Shown: positions 43,390 to 52,051 of the stretch, piece after piece | How the letters are laid out: each line of letters starts with the position of its first letter | Numbering within the stretch: position 1 is the stretch's first letter | Assembly: GCF_001273755.1 (NCBI RefSeq) | Contig: NZ_LGYA01000001.1 | Span: 3,303,177-3,367,176, forward strand | Origin: Peribacillus butanolivorans | GTDB lineage: Bacteria > Bacillota > Bacilli > Bacillales > DSM-1321 | DNA: 64,000 bases | Direction of reading: 5' to 3' | Program-made: the position numbers and the translations under genes | The notes under the pieces: generated by a model | Seen by the model: the letters and a program-made list of their open reading frames with translations, nothing else | What the model was told of the DNA's origin: nothing | Database searches by the model: none

Positions 43390-44511
43390 CTATTCCCCAG
43401 CAACTTCCTTAATGATACTGACTACCATTTCAGCAAGCTTCGTTAATTCTTCAACAGGAATTCTCTCATTTGTAGTATGAATATCTTCATAGCCTACAGC
43501 TAGATTGACAGTAGGAATTCCAAAACCTGCAATCACATTCGCATCACTTCCACCGCCACTTTTAACTAACTCGCATGGACGTCCGATATTCTCTGCTGCT
43601 TTTCTCGCGATTTCGACTACATGATCACCAGCTCCATATTTAAAGCCAGGATACATGACGTTGACTTCTACTTCGGCCCGTCCACCCATTTCGATGGCTG
43701 CGGTCTCGAATGCCTCTTTCATTCTTGCTACCTGTTTTTCCATTTTTTCAGGAATTAAGGATCTTGCTTCTGCTAAGATTTCAACATGGTCGCAAACAAT
43801 ATTGGTTTGCTGTCCGCCTTGGAAACGTCCGATGTTGGCGGTTGTTTCATCATCGATACGGCCTAGGGGCATTCTTGAAATTGCCTTGGCAGCAATCGTA
43901 ATCGCTGAAACGCCTTTTTCAGGAGCAACACCAGCATGAGCTGTCTTACCTAAAATTACAGCTGAAACTTTAGCCTGAGTAGGTGCGGCAACCACAACAT
44001 TTCCTACTTTTCCATCACTATCGAGTGCAAAACCAAATTTGGCCGTCACAAGGGAGCGATCTAGGGCTTTTGCCCCAACTAACCCTGATTCTTCACCAAC
44101 AGTAATAATGAATTCAATCGTTCCATGTTCGATATTCTGTTCTTTAATCACTTTAAGCGTTTCTAACATAACCGCTAATCCAGCTTTGTCATCCGCTCCT
44201 AAAATAGTCGTTCCGTCTGACACTATGTATCCATCTTTAATGGAAGGCTTGATTCCGTTCCCAGGCACAACCGTATCCATATGAGACGTGAAATAAATGG
44301 TATCTACGCCCTCTTTGGTACCTTTTAGAGTACAAACCAAATTACCTGCACCATGGCCAGTAACCGCCGTTGTATCATCTTCAAAAACATTTACACCAAG
44401 TGCCGTGAATTTTTCTTTCAACACTTTGGCAATTGCGGCTTCATTTTTTGTTTCAGAATCAATTTGTACTAATTCCATAAATTCGCTAACCAAACGTTCT
44501 TCATTAATCAT
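43390..44511 (-). CDS. yqjE: M20 family metallopeptidase YqjE (PepT-like)
   Basis: 373 residues. Zinc ligands are visible in YFTSHMDTVVPG (His/Asp, about 77), ILGADDKAGLAVM (bridging Asp, about 110) and ITVGEESGLVGA (catalytic Glu pair, about 142), with a C-terminal His in GYEDIHTTNERIP (about 346). The central dimerisation domain begins near VSAVILGKTAHAGVAPE. It resembles tripeptidase T and is likely an aminopeptidase. Start ATG 44509-44511 with GGAGG nine bases upstream. Confidence 0.92.
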   Translation of the reverse strand: MINEERLVSEFMELVQIDSETKNEAAIAKVLKEKFTALGVNVFEDDTTAVTGHGAGNLVCTLKGTKEGVDTIYFTSHMDTVVPGNGIKPSIKDGYIVSDGTTILGADDKAGLAVMLETLKVIKEQNIEHGTIEFIITVGEESGLVGAKALDRSLVTAKFGFALDSDGKVGNVVVAAPTQAKVSAVILGKTAHAGVAPEKGVSAITIAAKAISRMPLGRIDDETTANIGRFQGGQQTNIVCDHVEILAEARSLIPEKMEKQVARMKEAFETAAIEMGGRAEVEVNVMYPGFKYGAGDHVVEIARKAAENIGRPCELVKSGGGSDANVIAGFGIPTVNLAVGYEDIHTTNERIPVEELTKLAEMVVSIIKEVAGE

Positions 44512-44710
44512 AAAATAAAACCTCCAAAAAAGTTTTCCTCTTTAAGTATACTTCTAAAAGTAGTAACCCGGCAAATAATCCGAAAAAAAGAGCCTTCATT
44601 AAAATTGTTTGTGTCTTCTTACATGTCGATAGATCAAATTGAACTATCGAATGCAGAGGAGGACACGGATCTATGATAAGTGATTTACTACTTCATACTT
44701 AACTTCGCCA

Positions 44711-44745
44711 AAAAGAAGCCCAAAACAGATTTGTTTTGGGCTTCT
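44711..44745 (-). terminator. Terminator of mce-mmdA
   Basis: GAAGCCCAAAACA pairs with TGTTTTGGGCTTC, followed by T5 on the minus strand, 12 bases after the mmdA stop codon. Confidence 0.88.
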
Positions 44746-44756
44746 ACAAGTTAGAA

Positions 44757-46307
44757 TCACAACGGAATATTTCCGTGTTTTTTCCATGGTCTAGTTTCTT
44801 TTTTGTTGCGTAGCATTTCAAGAGATTGAATAATCTTGATCCTGGTTTCTCGAGGATCAATAACGTCATCTACCATCCCAAGACTTGCAGCTACATATGG
44901 ATTGGCGAATTTCTCACGGTATTCTTCAATTTTATCTGCACGAGTTGCTTCCGGGTCTTCACTATTTTGAATTTCACGGGCAAAAATGATATTCGCTGCT
45001 CCAGCAGATCCCATAACCGCAATTTCAGCATTAGGCCATGCAAACGTAAGGTCCGCACCGATTGATTTACTATTAAGAGCCACGTAGGCGCCGCCGTATG
45101 CTTTACGGAGAATGATTGTCAATTTTGGCACTGTTGCTTCAGAATACGCATATAGCAGCTTTGCTCCGTGACGAATTATGCCACCGTGTTCTTGTTTAAC
45201 ACCAGGGAAGAAGCCAGAAACGTCTTCAAACGTAATTAATGGAATGTTAAACGAATCACAGAAACGAATAAAACGGGCAGCTTTATCAGATGAATCAATA
45301 TCCAGCCCTCCTGCTAATACCTTTGGCTGGTTACAGACAAGTCCCACCACTTTTCCTTTAATACGTGCTAGACCGACCACAATGTTTTTCGCAAATCCAG
45401 CTTGTACTTCCATGAACGAACCATTATCCACAACTTGCTCCAATACTTTACGAACATCATATGGACGAATCCCTTCATATGGAACAACATCCGTTAAGTC
45501 TGGACGGTAGTCATCTTCATCGTCTGCCTCCAAAACTGGTGGCTTTTCTTCATTGTTTTGTGGCAGATAACTTAGAAGACGTCTAACATCCGCTAAAACT
45601 TGTTCCTCTGATGCTCCCTTGAAATGAGCATTTCCACTTATTGTGTTATGTACTGTTGCCCCACCTAATCCTTCAGATGAAATCTTTTCGCCTGTAACCG
45701 TTTCAATAACTTTTGGTCCTGTAATGAACATCTGACTCGTTTTTTCAACCATGAAGACGAAGTCTGTTATCGCTGGAGAATATACTGCTCCACCAGCACA
45801 AGGTCCCATAATAACAGAAATTTGTGGAATAACACCTGAATATATAGAGTTACGATAGAAAATTTGACCATATCCGTCCAGAGAAACTACTCCTTCTTGA
45901 ATACGTGCTCCACCAGAATCGTTTAAACCAATGAACGGGGCTCCATTTTCCGCTGCCAAATCCATAACATTGGCAATTTTCAGAGCATGCATTTCCCCTA
46001 GTGCTCCACCAAATACGGTAAAGTCTTGTGAGAACAAATAAATATCGCGCCCATTGACTTTTCCGTAACCAGTGACAACCCCTTCTCCTGGCCCTTCTGC
46101 CTTTTCCATACCAAAATTAGTATTACGATGTTTGATAAAAGGATTTAGTTCAATGAACGTGCCTGGGTCCACTAAAAGTTCAATTCTTTCCCTTGCTGTA
46201 AGTTTACCCTTCTCATGTTGCTTATCGATTCTTTCTTCACCGCCACCTAGTTCTACTTTTCGGCGTCTGTCGTATAAGTCATTAATTGTTTCATATATGT
46301 CTGTCAT
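44757..46307 (-). CDS. mmdA: Acyl-CoA carboxylase carboxyltransferase subunit (propionyl/methylmalonyl-CoA type, YqjD)
   Basis: 516 residues with the two crotonase-like halves of biotin-dependent carboxyltransferases. GKLTARERIELLVDPGTFIEL at the N terminus, FIGLNDSGGARIQEGVVSLDGYG (about 125-147), GPCAGGAVYSPAITDF (about 168-183) and EHGGIIRHGAKLLYAY with RKAYGGAYVALNSKSIG (about 385-430). It transfers CO2 between carboxybiotin and propionyl-CoA or methylmalonyl-CoA. No biotin carrier or carboxylase is adjacent. It overlaps mce by four bases (ATGA), consistent with the propionyl-CoA route. Confidence 0.92.
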   Translation of the reverse strand: MTDIYETINDLYDRRRKVELGGGEERIDKQHEKGKLTARERIELLVDPGTFIELNPFIKHRNTNFGMEKAEGPGEGVVTGYGKVNGRDIYLFSQDFTVFGGALGEMHALKIANVMDLAAENGAPFIGLNDSGGARIQEGVVSLDGYGQIFYRNSIYSGVIPQISVIMGPCAGGAVYSPAITDFVFMVEKTSQMFITGPKVIETVTGEKISSEGLGGATVHNTISGNAHFKGASEEQVLADVRRLLSYLPQNNEEKPPVLEADDEDDYRPDLTDVVPYEGIRPYDVRKVLEQVVDNGSFMEVQAGFAKNIVVGLARIKGKVVGLVCNQPKVLAGGLDIDSSDKAARFIRFCDSFNIPLITFEDVSGFFPGVKQEHGGIIRHGAKLLYAYSEATVPKLTIILRKAYGGAYVALNSKSIGADLTFAWPNAEIAVMGSAGAANIIFAREIQNSEDPEATRADKIEEYREKFANPYVAASLGMVDDVIDPRETRIKIIQSLEMLRNKKETRPWKKHGNIPL

Positions 46308-46726
46308 TTCTGCTCCTCCTTTGATTCAGCTCTTTCACAAAGCTCATATAATACACCCGCTGTTGATTTAGGGTGAACGAAAGCAACATCAGCATGGTGC
46401 GCTCCTTTTCTTGAGGTATCATCAATCATTCGAATGCCTGATTCTTTAATTTCTTTAATCCGATCTTCGATATGTTCTACACCTAGGGCAACGTGATGAA
46501 TACCTTCGCCGCGTTTTTCGATAAATTTGGCAATTGGGCTTTCTGGTGACAACGCTTCCAACAACTCTAAACGAGTATTTCCCGCTAAAATAAATGCCAC
46601 TTTAACGCCTTGGCTTTCTACTGTCTCAATTCCTTCGAGCTCCAACTTCAGCGTATCAGTGTAAAGCGGCAAAGTTTCATCAAGTGACTTAACAGCTATG
46701 CCGATATGATCGATATTTTTAATCAT
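46304..46726 (-). CDS. mce: Methylmalonyl-CoA epimerase
   Basis: 140 residues, VOC fold. IDHIGIAVKSLDETLPLYTDTLKLEL at the N terminus, FIEKRGEGIHHVALGVEHI (His ligand, about 75-90), and VAFVHPKSTAGVLYELCER with the terminal Glu ligand (about 115-133). It interconverts (S)- and (R)-methylmalonyl-CoA, linking the carboxylase to the mutase encoded at 53-57 kb. Start ATG 46724-46726. Translationally coupled to mmdA. Confidence 0.94.
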   Translation of the reverse strand: MIKNIDHIGIAVKSLDETLPLYTDTLKLELEGIETVESQGVKVAFILAGNTRLELLEALSPESPIAKFIEKRGEGIHHVALGVEHIEDRIKEIKESGIRMIDDTSRKGAHHADVAFVHPKSTAGVLYELCERAESKEEQK

Positions 46727-46898
46727 TCAAATAAACCCCTTTATGCTATGTACTATTAGACAACTCTATTAAAATTCTACTAATCTGGTTGAAAAGCCTT
46801 TAACTTTCGGAATAATAAGAACATTATACTTTTGCTTGTTTCTACTAAATGTTCAAGTTAAAATAATATTAATCAAACTGTTTTGAGGAGAGAGCATA

Positions 46899-46994
46899 AT
46901 GAGAAATAAAAAGATAAGAAAGATCGTTGTGTATTTAATGCTTATCTCGATGATATTAACGACCTTATTATCAGGTATTGCATTTCTTTTGTAA
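46899..46994 (+). CDS. prli42: Stressosome-associated miniprotein Prli42
   Basis: 31 residues, MRNKKIRKIVVYLMLISMIL then TTLLSGIAFLL: a basic N terminus and one transmembrane helix. It closely resembles Listeria Prli42 (MTNKKVVRVVVILMLLAIIL...), which anchors the stressosome to the membrane and is needed to sense oxidative stress. Start ATG 46899 has GAGGAG eight bases upstream. It is a single-gene unit with its own terminator. Too short for most gene finders. Confidence 0.85.
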   Translation: MRNKKIRKIVVYLMLISMILTTLLSGIAFLL

Positions 46995-47007
46995 TAGATA
47001 TCCGGAA

Positions 47008-47042
47008 GGGAGAGGGGAGCCAAAAGCTTCCCTCTTCTTTAT
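47008..47042. terminator. Terminator of prli42
   Basis: AGAGGGGAGC pairs with GCTTCCCTCT (one G-T pair) around a 5-base loop, followed by TCTTTATTT. It overlaps the stop codon of the convergent L,D-transpeptidase gene. Confidence 0.75.
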
Positions 47043-47548
47043 TTAATGGCTCCATATTTTTTTGCCAATGTTTTAAAATCCTCGTTTGATATAGTAATTA
47101 ACACCTTTGATCCAATCGGGACTTTTTCGTACAAACGCTCTACATCGGATTTATGCATTCGTACGCAGCCATTTGAAATATATTTTCCAACTGATGCAGG
47201 TTGATTTGTACCATGTATCCCATAAATCCTGCCATCGGTATTTCGTGCGTCAAATCCAATCCACCTTGATCCAAGTGGATTCCTAGGGTCGCCACCCGGA
47301 ATATTCTTTTTTCGATAATAGGGATTAACCGCTTTGACCTTAACCGTAAATAATCCTTCAGGTGTCAATTCTTGACTCTTTCCTGTGCCGACCGGTAGTA
47401 TCTCCTGAACCGCGTTATCATCGATAAAAGCCAATTTGTTATTAGCTTTATTGATGATAATAAACGGGTCGCCGGTATTTATAGGTTGAGCCTGTACCTG
47501 AAGTGGCAACATAGACAGGGTAAGCAATAAAGAAAGGATCCATTTCAT
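47039..47548 (-). CDS. Secreted L,D-transpeptidase (YkuD domain)
   Basis: 169 residues. Signal peptide ending near VQAQ (about 20). The YkuD domain spans about 28-155, with the catalytic motif IHGTNQPASVGKYISNGCVRM (HxG...SxGCxR; Cys about 128). It forms 3-3 peptidoglycan cross-links or attaches proteins. No LysM domain is present. Start ATG 47546-47548 with AAAGGAA nine bases upstream; a TTG three codons earlier is unlikely. It matches the place of yqjB in the B. subtilis order, but identity with it is not certain. Confidence 0.9.
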   Translation of the reverse strand: MKWILSLLLTLSMLPLQVQAQPINTGDPFIIINKANNKLAFIDDNAVQEILPVGTGKSQELTPEGLFTVKVKAVNPYYRKKNIPGGDPRNPLGSRWIGFDARNTDGRIYGIHGTNQPASVGKYISNGCVRMHKSDVERLYEKVPIGSKVLITISNEDFKTLAKKYGAIK

Positions 47549-47579
47549 TTCTATCAATTCCTTTACTTTTTTGCTTAGT

Positions 47580-48569
47580 TTAAGCCAAGTGCCTCTTTTT
47601 CATTCGATTATTGGTCGGCTTAGGTAATCCCTTGAAGGAATGCTTAAGCAATAAGTAGCGCTCCATTTCCTTCATGAGCTGAAGTAACGCGGCCCTTGAT
47701 TCAAACTCTTCTCGGGTTAGCGGAAGTTCCATTCCCCTAAAAAATATCTCCATTTCTTCAAGCTTCTTCAGATAAAGTATGGCTGTATTTTGCGGGTGAA
47801 CATTTTCTGCAAGATCTTCTATAAAATCAGCCACTATCCCGCTTTGCTTAACTATCAGAGGAATATTTGTAACTAAAGGAAGAATCCGCTCAATTATTTC
47901 AAATTGCTTTTCACGCATCTTGAAATAATGGTAATAAAGGTCTTCTTCCCTTAAAAAATGATTTTCTACGTCTCGGAAAGCAAGGCTTTTGGCTTGATTA
48001 AGAAGATTAGCTGTTTCTGTAATTTCCTTTCCATCCCAGGTGTGATCATTATCCCGTAAATAGCGAACAATCCCCATCAAAATCGCACTAAAATTAGTTT
48101 CAATTTTTTCCTGATAGGCAAGCAGTTTCTCATCAAGACTAGGCATGTACAGATTCATGACAAGCGCTACCCCTACTCCTACGGCGATTAATATCGTTTC
48201 ATTAATCAGAAGAGCAAAAGAAATGTCACCCGCCCCATATAGATGCATGATAATGACACTGCTCGTTACAATCCCTTCATTAATCTTCAAAGCAACTGTA
48301 GTTGGAATGAAAATCAAAAGAATCAATCCTATTATCAATGGATGGAAGGCAATAAACTGAAACAATAGGGTGGAATAAACCATTGCGATTAAACAAGCCA
48401 AAAATCGATGCCAGGAGGCATACACCGATTTCTTTTTTGTAACTTGTATGCATAAAATCGTAATGATTCCCGCAGCCGAAAAATGATCCAGGTTAAGCAT
48501 TTGTGCAATAATAATTGCCAAGGTTGCCCCCAAAGCAGTTTTAATCGTTCTGTATCCGATTTTAAACAT
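47580..48569 (-). CDS. yqjA: Aromatic acid exporter family protein YqjA
   Basis: 329 residues. The N-terminal half has about five membrane helices of the ArAE_1/FUSC type (GYRTIKTALGATLAIIIAQML at the start); the C-terminal half (about 150-329) is a helical cytoplasmic domain (DUF939). It resembles B. subtilis YqjA and plant or E. coli aromatic acid exporters. Substrate unknown. Start ATG 48567-48569. It sits upstream of the L,D-transpeptidase gene with a 31-base gap. Confidence 0.88.
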   Translation of the reverse strand: MFKIGYRTIKTALGATLAIIIAQMLNLDHFSAAGIITILCIQVTKKKSVYASWHRFLACLIAMVYSTLLFQFIAFHPLIIGLILLIFIPTTVALKINEGIVTSSVIIMHLYGAGDISFALLINETILIAVGVGVALVMNLYMPSLDEKLLAYQEKIETNFSAILMGIVRYLRDNDHTWDGKEITETANLLNQAKSLAFRDVENHFLREEDLYYHYFKMREKQFEIIERILPLVTNIPLIVKQSGIVADFIEDLAENVHPQNTAILYLKKLEEMEIFFRGMELPLTREEFESRAALLQLMKEMERYLLLKHSFKGLPKPTNNRMKKRHLA

Positions 48570-48703
48570 TGTTATGTATCACCTGGCTCTTTCACTATCT
48601 ATTATAATACTATCAGCAATTCAGATAATTTTACAGTCCTTAGAACGAAAATTTTCAATTTTTAAAAATACATTTCCTTGAAAATACATTATATGGATAA
48701 AAT

Positions 48704-48736
48704 AAAAAAAGGTAACCAAAAGTTACCTTTTTTTAT
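48704..48736 (-). terminator. Terminator of artPQR
   Basis: AAAAAAGGTAAC / GTTACCTTTTTT with a 5-base loop and T run, 23 bases after the artR stop. Confidence 0.9.
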
Positions 48737-48758
48737 AATTATATACTAATACTTTGGC

Positions 48759-49481
48759 TTATAAAACTTTTTCTAAAAAGTCTTTTGCACGCTGACTTTT
48801 CGGATTGGAAAAGAATTCTTCAGGAGCACTTTCTTCAACAAGCAGGCCTTCGTCTAAGAAAAGTACACGATCTGCCACTTCTTTAGCAAATCCCATTTCA
48901 TGCGTTACAATCAGCATAGTCATCCCTGTATGAGCAAGCGACTTCATAACGTCGAGTACTTCTTTTACCATCTCAGGATCAAGTGCTGAAGTAGGCTCAT
49001 CAAAAAGCATTACTTCCGGGTTCATCGCCAATGCGCGAGCAATAGCGACCCTTTGTTTTTGTCCACCGGATAGACGGTTAGGATAAGACGATTCTTTATC
49101 AGCCAACCCGACTTTTTTCAAAAGCTCACGAGCTTGATTTACCGCTTCTGCCTTCGATAATTTTTTCACCTTCATAGGCGCGTATGTCAAATTCTCTAGC
49201 ACGGTTTTATGAGGGAATAAATGAAAATGCTGAAATACCATCCCTACATTTTCACGTACTTTCATTATGTTGGTCTTTTTTTCAGTAATAATTTGATCCT
49301 TAAACCAAATTTGGCCATCAGTTGGTGTCTCAAGCATATTGATACATCGTAAGAAAGTTGATTTTCCTGAACCAGAAGGACCGATAATCGCTAACACTTC
49401 ACCCTGTCCTATCTCGGTACTAATTCCCTTTAATACTTCGAGCTTACCATAATTTTTTTTGAGTTTATCAATTTTAATCAC
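48759..49481 (-). CDS. artR: Arginine ABC importer ATP-binding protein
   Basis: 240 residues, polar amino acid transporter ATPase. Walker [18 protein letters not shown] (about 33-49), Q-loop [13 protein letters not shown], signature [17 protein letters not shown] (about 132-148), Walker [15 protein letters not shown] (about 154-167), switch His [13 protein letters not shown]. Start GTG 49479-49481 with AAGGAG upstream inside artQ, giving an 8-base overlap. Named after B. subtilis artR (yqiZ). Confidence 0.94.
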   Translation of the reverse strand: MIKIDKLKKNYGKLEVLKGISTEIGQGEVLAIIGPSGSGKSTFLRCINMLETPTDGQIWFKDQIITEKKTNIMKVRENVGMVFQHFHLFPHKTVLENLTYAPMKVKKLSKAEAVNQARELLKKVGLADKESSYPNRLSGGQKQRVAIARALAMNPEVMLFDEPTSALDPEMVKEVLDVMKSLAHTGMTMLIVTHEMGFAKEVADRVLFLDEGLLVEESAPEEFFSNPKSQRAKDFLEKVL

Positions 49482-50133
49482 TGCGTCTCATTCTCCTTTC
49501 AATTACTTTGCCTAAGATGGTAAGAACCATTACCATCACATAATAAATGAGACCGGCAAATAAAATCGGCTCGAAGAATTTATATGTCTCACCGCCGACA
49601 ATATAAGAACGGCGCATAATATCTCCTAATCCAATAATTGTAACAACTGCAGATTCCTTTGTTAAAGAAATCAATTCGTTCACAAGAGATGGCAAGATAT
49701 TCTTGATCGCCTGCGGCAGAATAATGTTAAGCATCATGCTAGAATAGGGCACCCCAAGTGCAAGCGCAGCCTCACGCTGACCTTTATCAACCGCTAAAAT
49801 ACCTCCCCTGATTATCTCTGAGATATATGCGGCAGAGTTTAAGCCAAAAGCTAAGAACGCTGCTTGAAATGCTTCGATTTGAATTCCTAATATTTGTGGT
49901 GAGCCAAAATAAATAAGCATCAATTGCAGGACTAATGGTGTACCGCGGAAAATCGATGTATAAAAGTCAGCAATCCAATTTAATGGCTTAATTCTACTGA
50001 TTTTCAGTATTGATAATAATATCCCCAATATAAAACCGATGACAGCCGCAACCGCTACAACCTTTAAAGTAGTCGGTATTCCCTCCATAATATATGGAAG
50101 GGACGGCCTAATCGTCTCAAAATCCAGATTCAC
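49474..50133 (-). CDS. artQ: Arginine ABC importer permease
   Basis: 219 residues, HEQRo/His-Glu-Gln-Arg family permease with about five helices. [22 protein letters not shown] at the N terminus, [20 protein letters not shown], and the EAA loop [26 protein letters not shown] (about 133-158). Start is probably GTG 50131-50133 with AGAGG nine bases upstream; ATG 50142 would have no spacing to that site. Cotranscribed with artR. Confidence 0.92.
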   Translation of the reverse strand: MNLDFETIRPSLPYIMEGIPTTLKVVAVAAVIGFILGILLSILKISRIKPLNWIADFYTSIFRGTPLVLQLMLIYFGSPQILGIQIEAFQAAFLAFGLNSAAYISEIIRGGILAVDKGQREAALALGVPYSSMMLNIILPQAIKNILPSLVNELISLTKESAVVTIIGLGDIMRRSYIVGGETYKFFEPILFAGLIYYVMVMVLTILGKVIERRMRRSD

Positions 50134-50206
50134 TCCATTCATCCTCTCTTATGAAGGCCAGTACCTAGGCCCTTCTTGCTTCATTTTCAAAAACAATAAA
50201 GCGCGG

Positions 50207-50248
50207 AAAAACGTTCAGAAGGCATACTAAATGCTTCTGAACGCTTTT
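50207..50248 (-). terminator. Hairpin between artP and artQ (partial terminator)
   Basis: AGCGTTCAGAAG pairs with CTTCTGAACGTT, followed by TTTTTC on the minus strand. It lies in the 127-base gap between artP and artQ, a place where leaky terminators commonly raise the ratio of binding protein to membrane components. Confidence 0.7.
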
Positions 50249-50260
50249 CATCTCTCTGTA

Positions 50261-51070
50261 TTATTCAGTTTCGCTGCCACCAAACCATTTTAGTATTAAT
50301 TTTTCCATTTCACCATTTTCTAACATTTTTTTCAATTCAGTATTAAATTCTTCTGTTAACTTGCTCCCTTTTTGGAAAGCAATTGCTGAACCAGCATCCT
50401 CTTCACCAGACTCGATCACATAGCCTACTAAATCTTTATTGTCCTTTAAATAGCCCTTAGCCACAGTATCTTCCATTATTACTGCATCAAAACGTCCTGA
50501 AGACATTTCTTGAACAACTTCTGGAATCCTATTTCGTTTTTCAACTTTCATCCCGATATCTTTATTTTTATTCAAGTCAGTTGCCAATGTCTCTTGGATG
50601 GACGCAAGCTGTACGCCTACCGTTTTCCCTTTTAAATCTTCAACGGTTTTAATCTTACTGTCTTTTGTCGTAACAATCATGTTTTTAGCTGTATAGTAAA
50701 TGTCACTAAAATCGACTGATTGCTCACGTTTAGCTGTCGGAGTCATTCCAGAGATAACAAAATCGATTGATTTATTTTCAAGTGCCGGTACAAGGCTATT
50801 AAAGTCAATATCCTTCACTTCAACCTCATAACCTAATTTTTTACCGATGGCCTTAGCGATATCAATGTCAAATCCTTTTATTTCATCGCTTTTCGAAGTT
50901 TCAACATATTCAAAAGGCGGATAATCCGCAGAGGTTCCCATTACTAGAACTTTTTTGTCTTTATTATCAGCTGTGTTAGTATCTTTTTTCTCTGATGTTC
51001 CGCATGCTGCTAAAATGCCTACTAATAAAACAGAAGTAAGCAACAATGCTAACTGCTTTTTCAACTTCAT
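50261..51070 (-). CDS. artP: Arginine-binding lipoprotein of the ABC importer
   Basis: 269 residues. Lipoprotein signal with lipobox LAAC (Cys about 22), linker rich in Lys/Asp/Asn, then the SBP_bac_3 domain: GTSADYPPFEYVE, IKGFDIDIAKAIGKKLGYEVE, NKSIDFVISGMTPTAKREQS (about 98-117). Matches B. subtilis ArtP (yqiX). The B. subtilis system imports arginine with high affinity. Start ATG 51068-51070 with GGAGGAATA upstream. A leaky terminator separates it from artQ. Confidence 0.92.
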   Translation of the reverse strand: MKLKKQLALLLTSVLLVGILAACGTSEKKDTNTADNKDKKVLVMGTSADYPPFEYVETSKSDEIKGFDIDIAKAIGKKLGYEVEVKDIDFNSLVPALENKSIDFVISGMTPTAKREQSVDFSDIYYTAKNMIVTTKDSKIKTVEDLKGKTVGVQLASIQETLATDLNKNKDIGMKVEKRNRIPEVVQEMSSGRFDAVIMEDTVAKGYLKDNKDLVGYVIESGEEDAGSAIAFQKGSKLTEEFNTELKKMLENGEMEKLILKWFGGSETE

Positions 51071-51173
51071 TATTATTCCTCCAAAATGATATTTTCAATT
51101 CTCTTGGTATTAAATTTAGTTTTTGTTAAATTATTAATTAATTTGATTAACTAATATTCATACACTAATATGT

Positions 51174-51201
51174 ATTTTAACACACTCTAGTAATTATTCA
51201 A
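51174..51201 (-). promoter_or_regulatory. Sigma-A promoter of artPQR
   Basis: Minus strand TTGAAT (51196-51201), 16 bases, TAAAAT (51174-51179), about 100 bases upstream of artP. A downstream TATGAATATTAGTTAA loosely resembles an ARG box, too weak to call. Confidence 0.5.
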
Positions 51202-51341
51202 TAACGTTAAAAATAGATTTATTTTTTAGAATATTCTCATAACTATTTTTATTTTTCATATATTCACTTCGTTTAAAGCATATCTGTTTGCCTTATCTAT
51301 CTTTTTTCCTAAAAGTTCCTTAATTATGCAGAATAATGAAT

Positions 51342-51369
51342 AAAAAAACCCGCCAAATTGGCGGGTTTC
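51342..51369 (-). terminator. Terminator of brxB
   Basis: AAACCCGCC / GGCGGGTTT stem with a 5-base loop and a T7 run on the minus strand, 30 bases after the brxB stop. Confidence 0.9.
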
Positions 51370-51400
51370 ATCCTTGCAAGTCAGCTTACAAAAAAGTAAC

Positions 51401-51838
51401 TTACACTTCTTCGCAATATTGATCGAAGTAATCTTGCAATTTTTCGACAACAGACATTGGATGATGCCCTTCGATTTCATGACGTTCTATCATCGTAATG
51501 ATTTTTCCATCCTTCAGAAGAGCAAATGATGGTGAAGACGGTGGATAACCTTCGAAATAATCACGGGCCTTCTCCGTTGCTTCTTTATCTTGACCAGCAA
51601 AAACAGTTACAAGCTGATCAGGGCGTTTATCATTATGAATGGCATGAGCTGCAGCCGGTCTAGCAATCCCTCCTGCACATCCACAAACAGAGTTGACCAT
51701 AACAAGAGTCGTTCCTTTTTGTGCAAAAACCTCTTCTACTTCCTCAGGGGTAGTCAGTTCTGTATATCCAGCAGTCTTAATCTCATCGCGAGCTTGTTTG
51801 ACCACGTCGTTCATTAAAAAATTGAAATCCATATTCAT
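51401..51838 (-). CDS. brxB: Bacilliredoxin BrxB (YqiW)
   Basis: 145 residues, thioredoxin-like fold with the atypical CGC active site in [20 protein letters not shown] (about 49-68). [26 protein letters not shown] closes the protein. Bacilliredoxins remove bacillithiol from mixed disulphides on proteins after oxidative stress. Start ATG 51836-51838 (a second ATG two codons later). Lies between artP and meaB as a single unit. Confidence 0.94.
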   Translation of the reverse strand: MNMDFNFLMNDVVKQARDEIKTAGYTELTTPEEVEEVFAQKGTTLVMVNSVCGCAGGIARPAAAHAIHNDKRPDQLVTVFAGQDKEATEKARDYFEGYPPSSPSFALLKDGKIITMIERHEIEGHHPMSVVEKLQDYFDQYCEEV

Positions 51839-52002
51839 AAGTATGTGCTCCTTCCAAGTTTTCTCTTCAATCCTATCATAACAATTGCCTCATCTTGATT
51901 CAATATATTTACCTTCTAAAACAACAGAAAGCACAGGACTAACATGTTTAAACGAAAAAGAAGCGGGAATCATATAGTTTACAACAAGATAATTTCATCT
52001 AC

Positions 52003-52047
52003 AAAAGGATGGGGCATTATGCGTAGCATTTATGCCCTATCCTTTTC
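52003..52047 (-). terminator. Terminator of mutA-mutB-meaB
   Basis: AAAAGGATAGGGCAT pairs with ATGCCCCATCCTTTT around a 16-base loop (one mismatch). Starts a few bases after the meaB stop. Confidence 0.75.
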
Positions 52048-52051
52048 TTTT

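Noticed and set aside
51138-51160. ARG-box-like sequence upstream of artP
   Set aside because: Too many mismatches to the ArgR/AhrC consensus.
51256-51480. Minus-strand open frame overlapping the 3' end of brxB
   Set aside because: Overlaps a real gene and its terminator, with no ribosome site.
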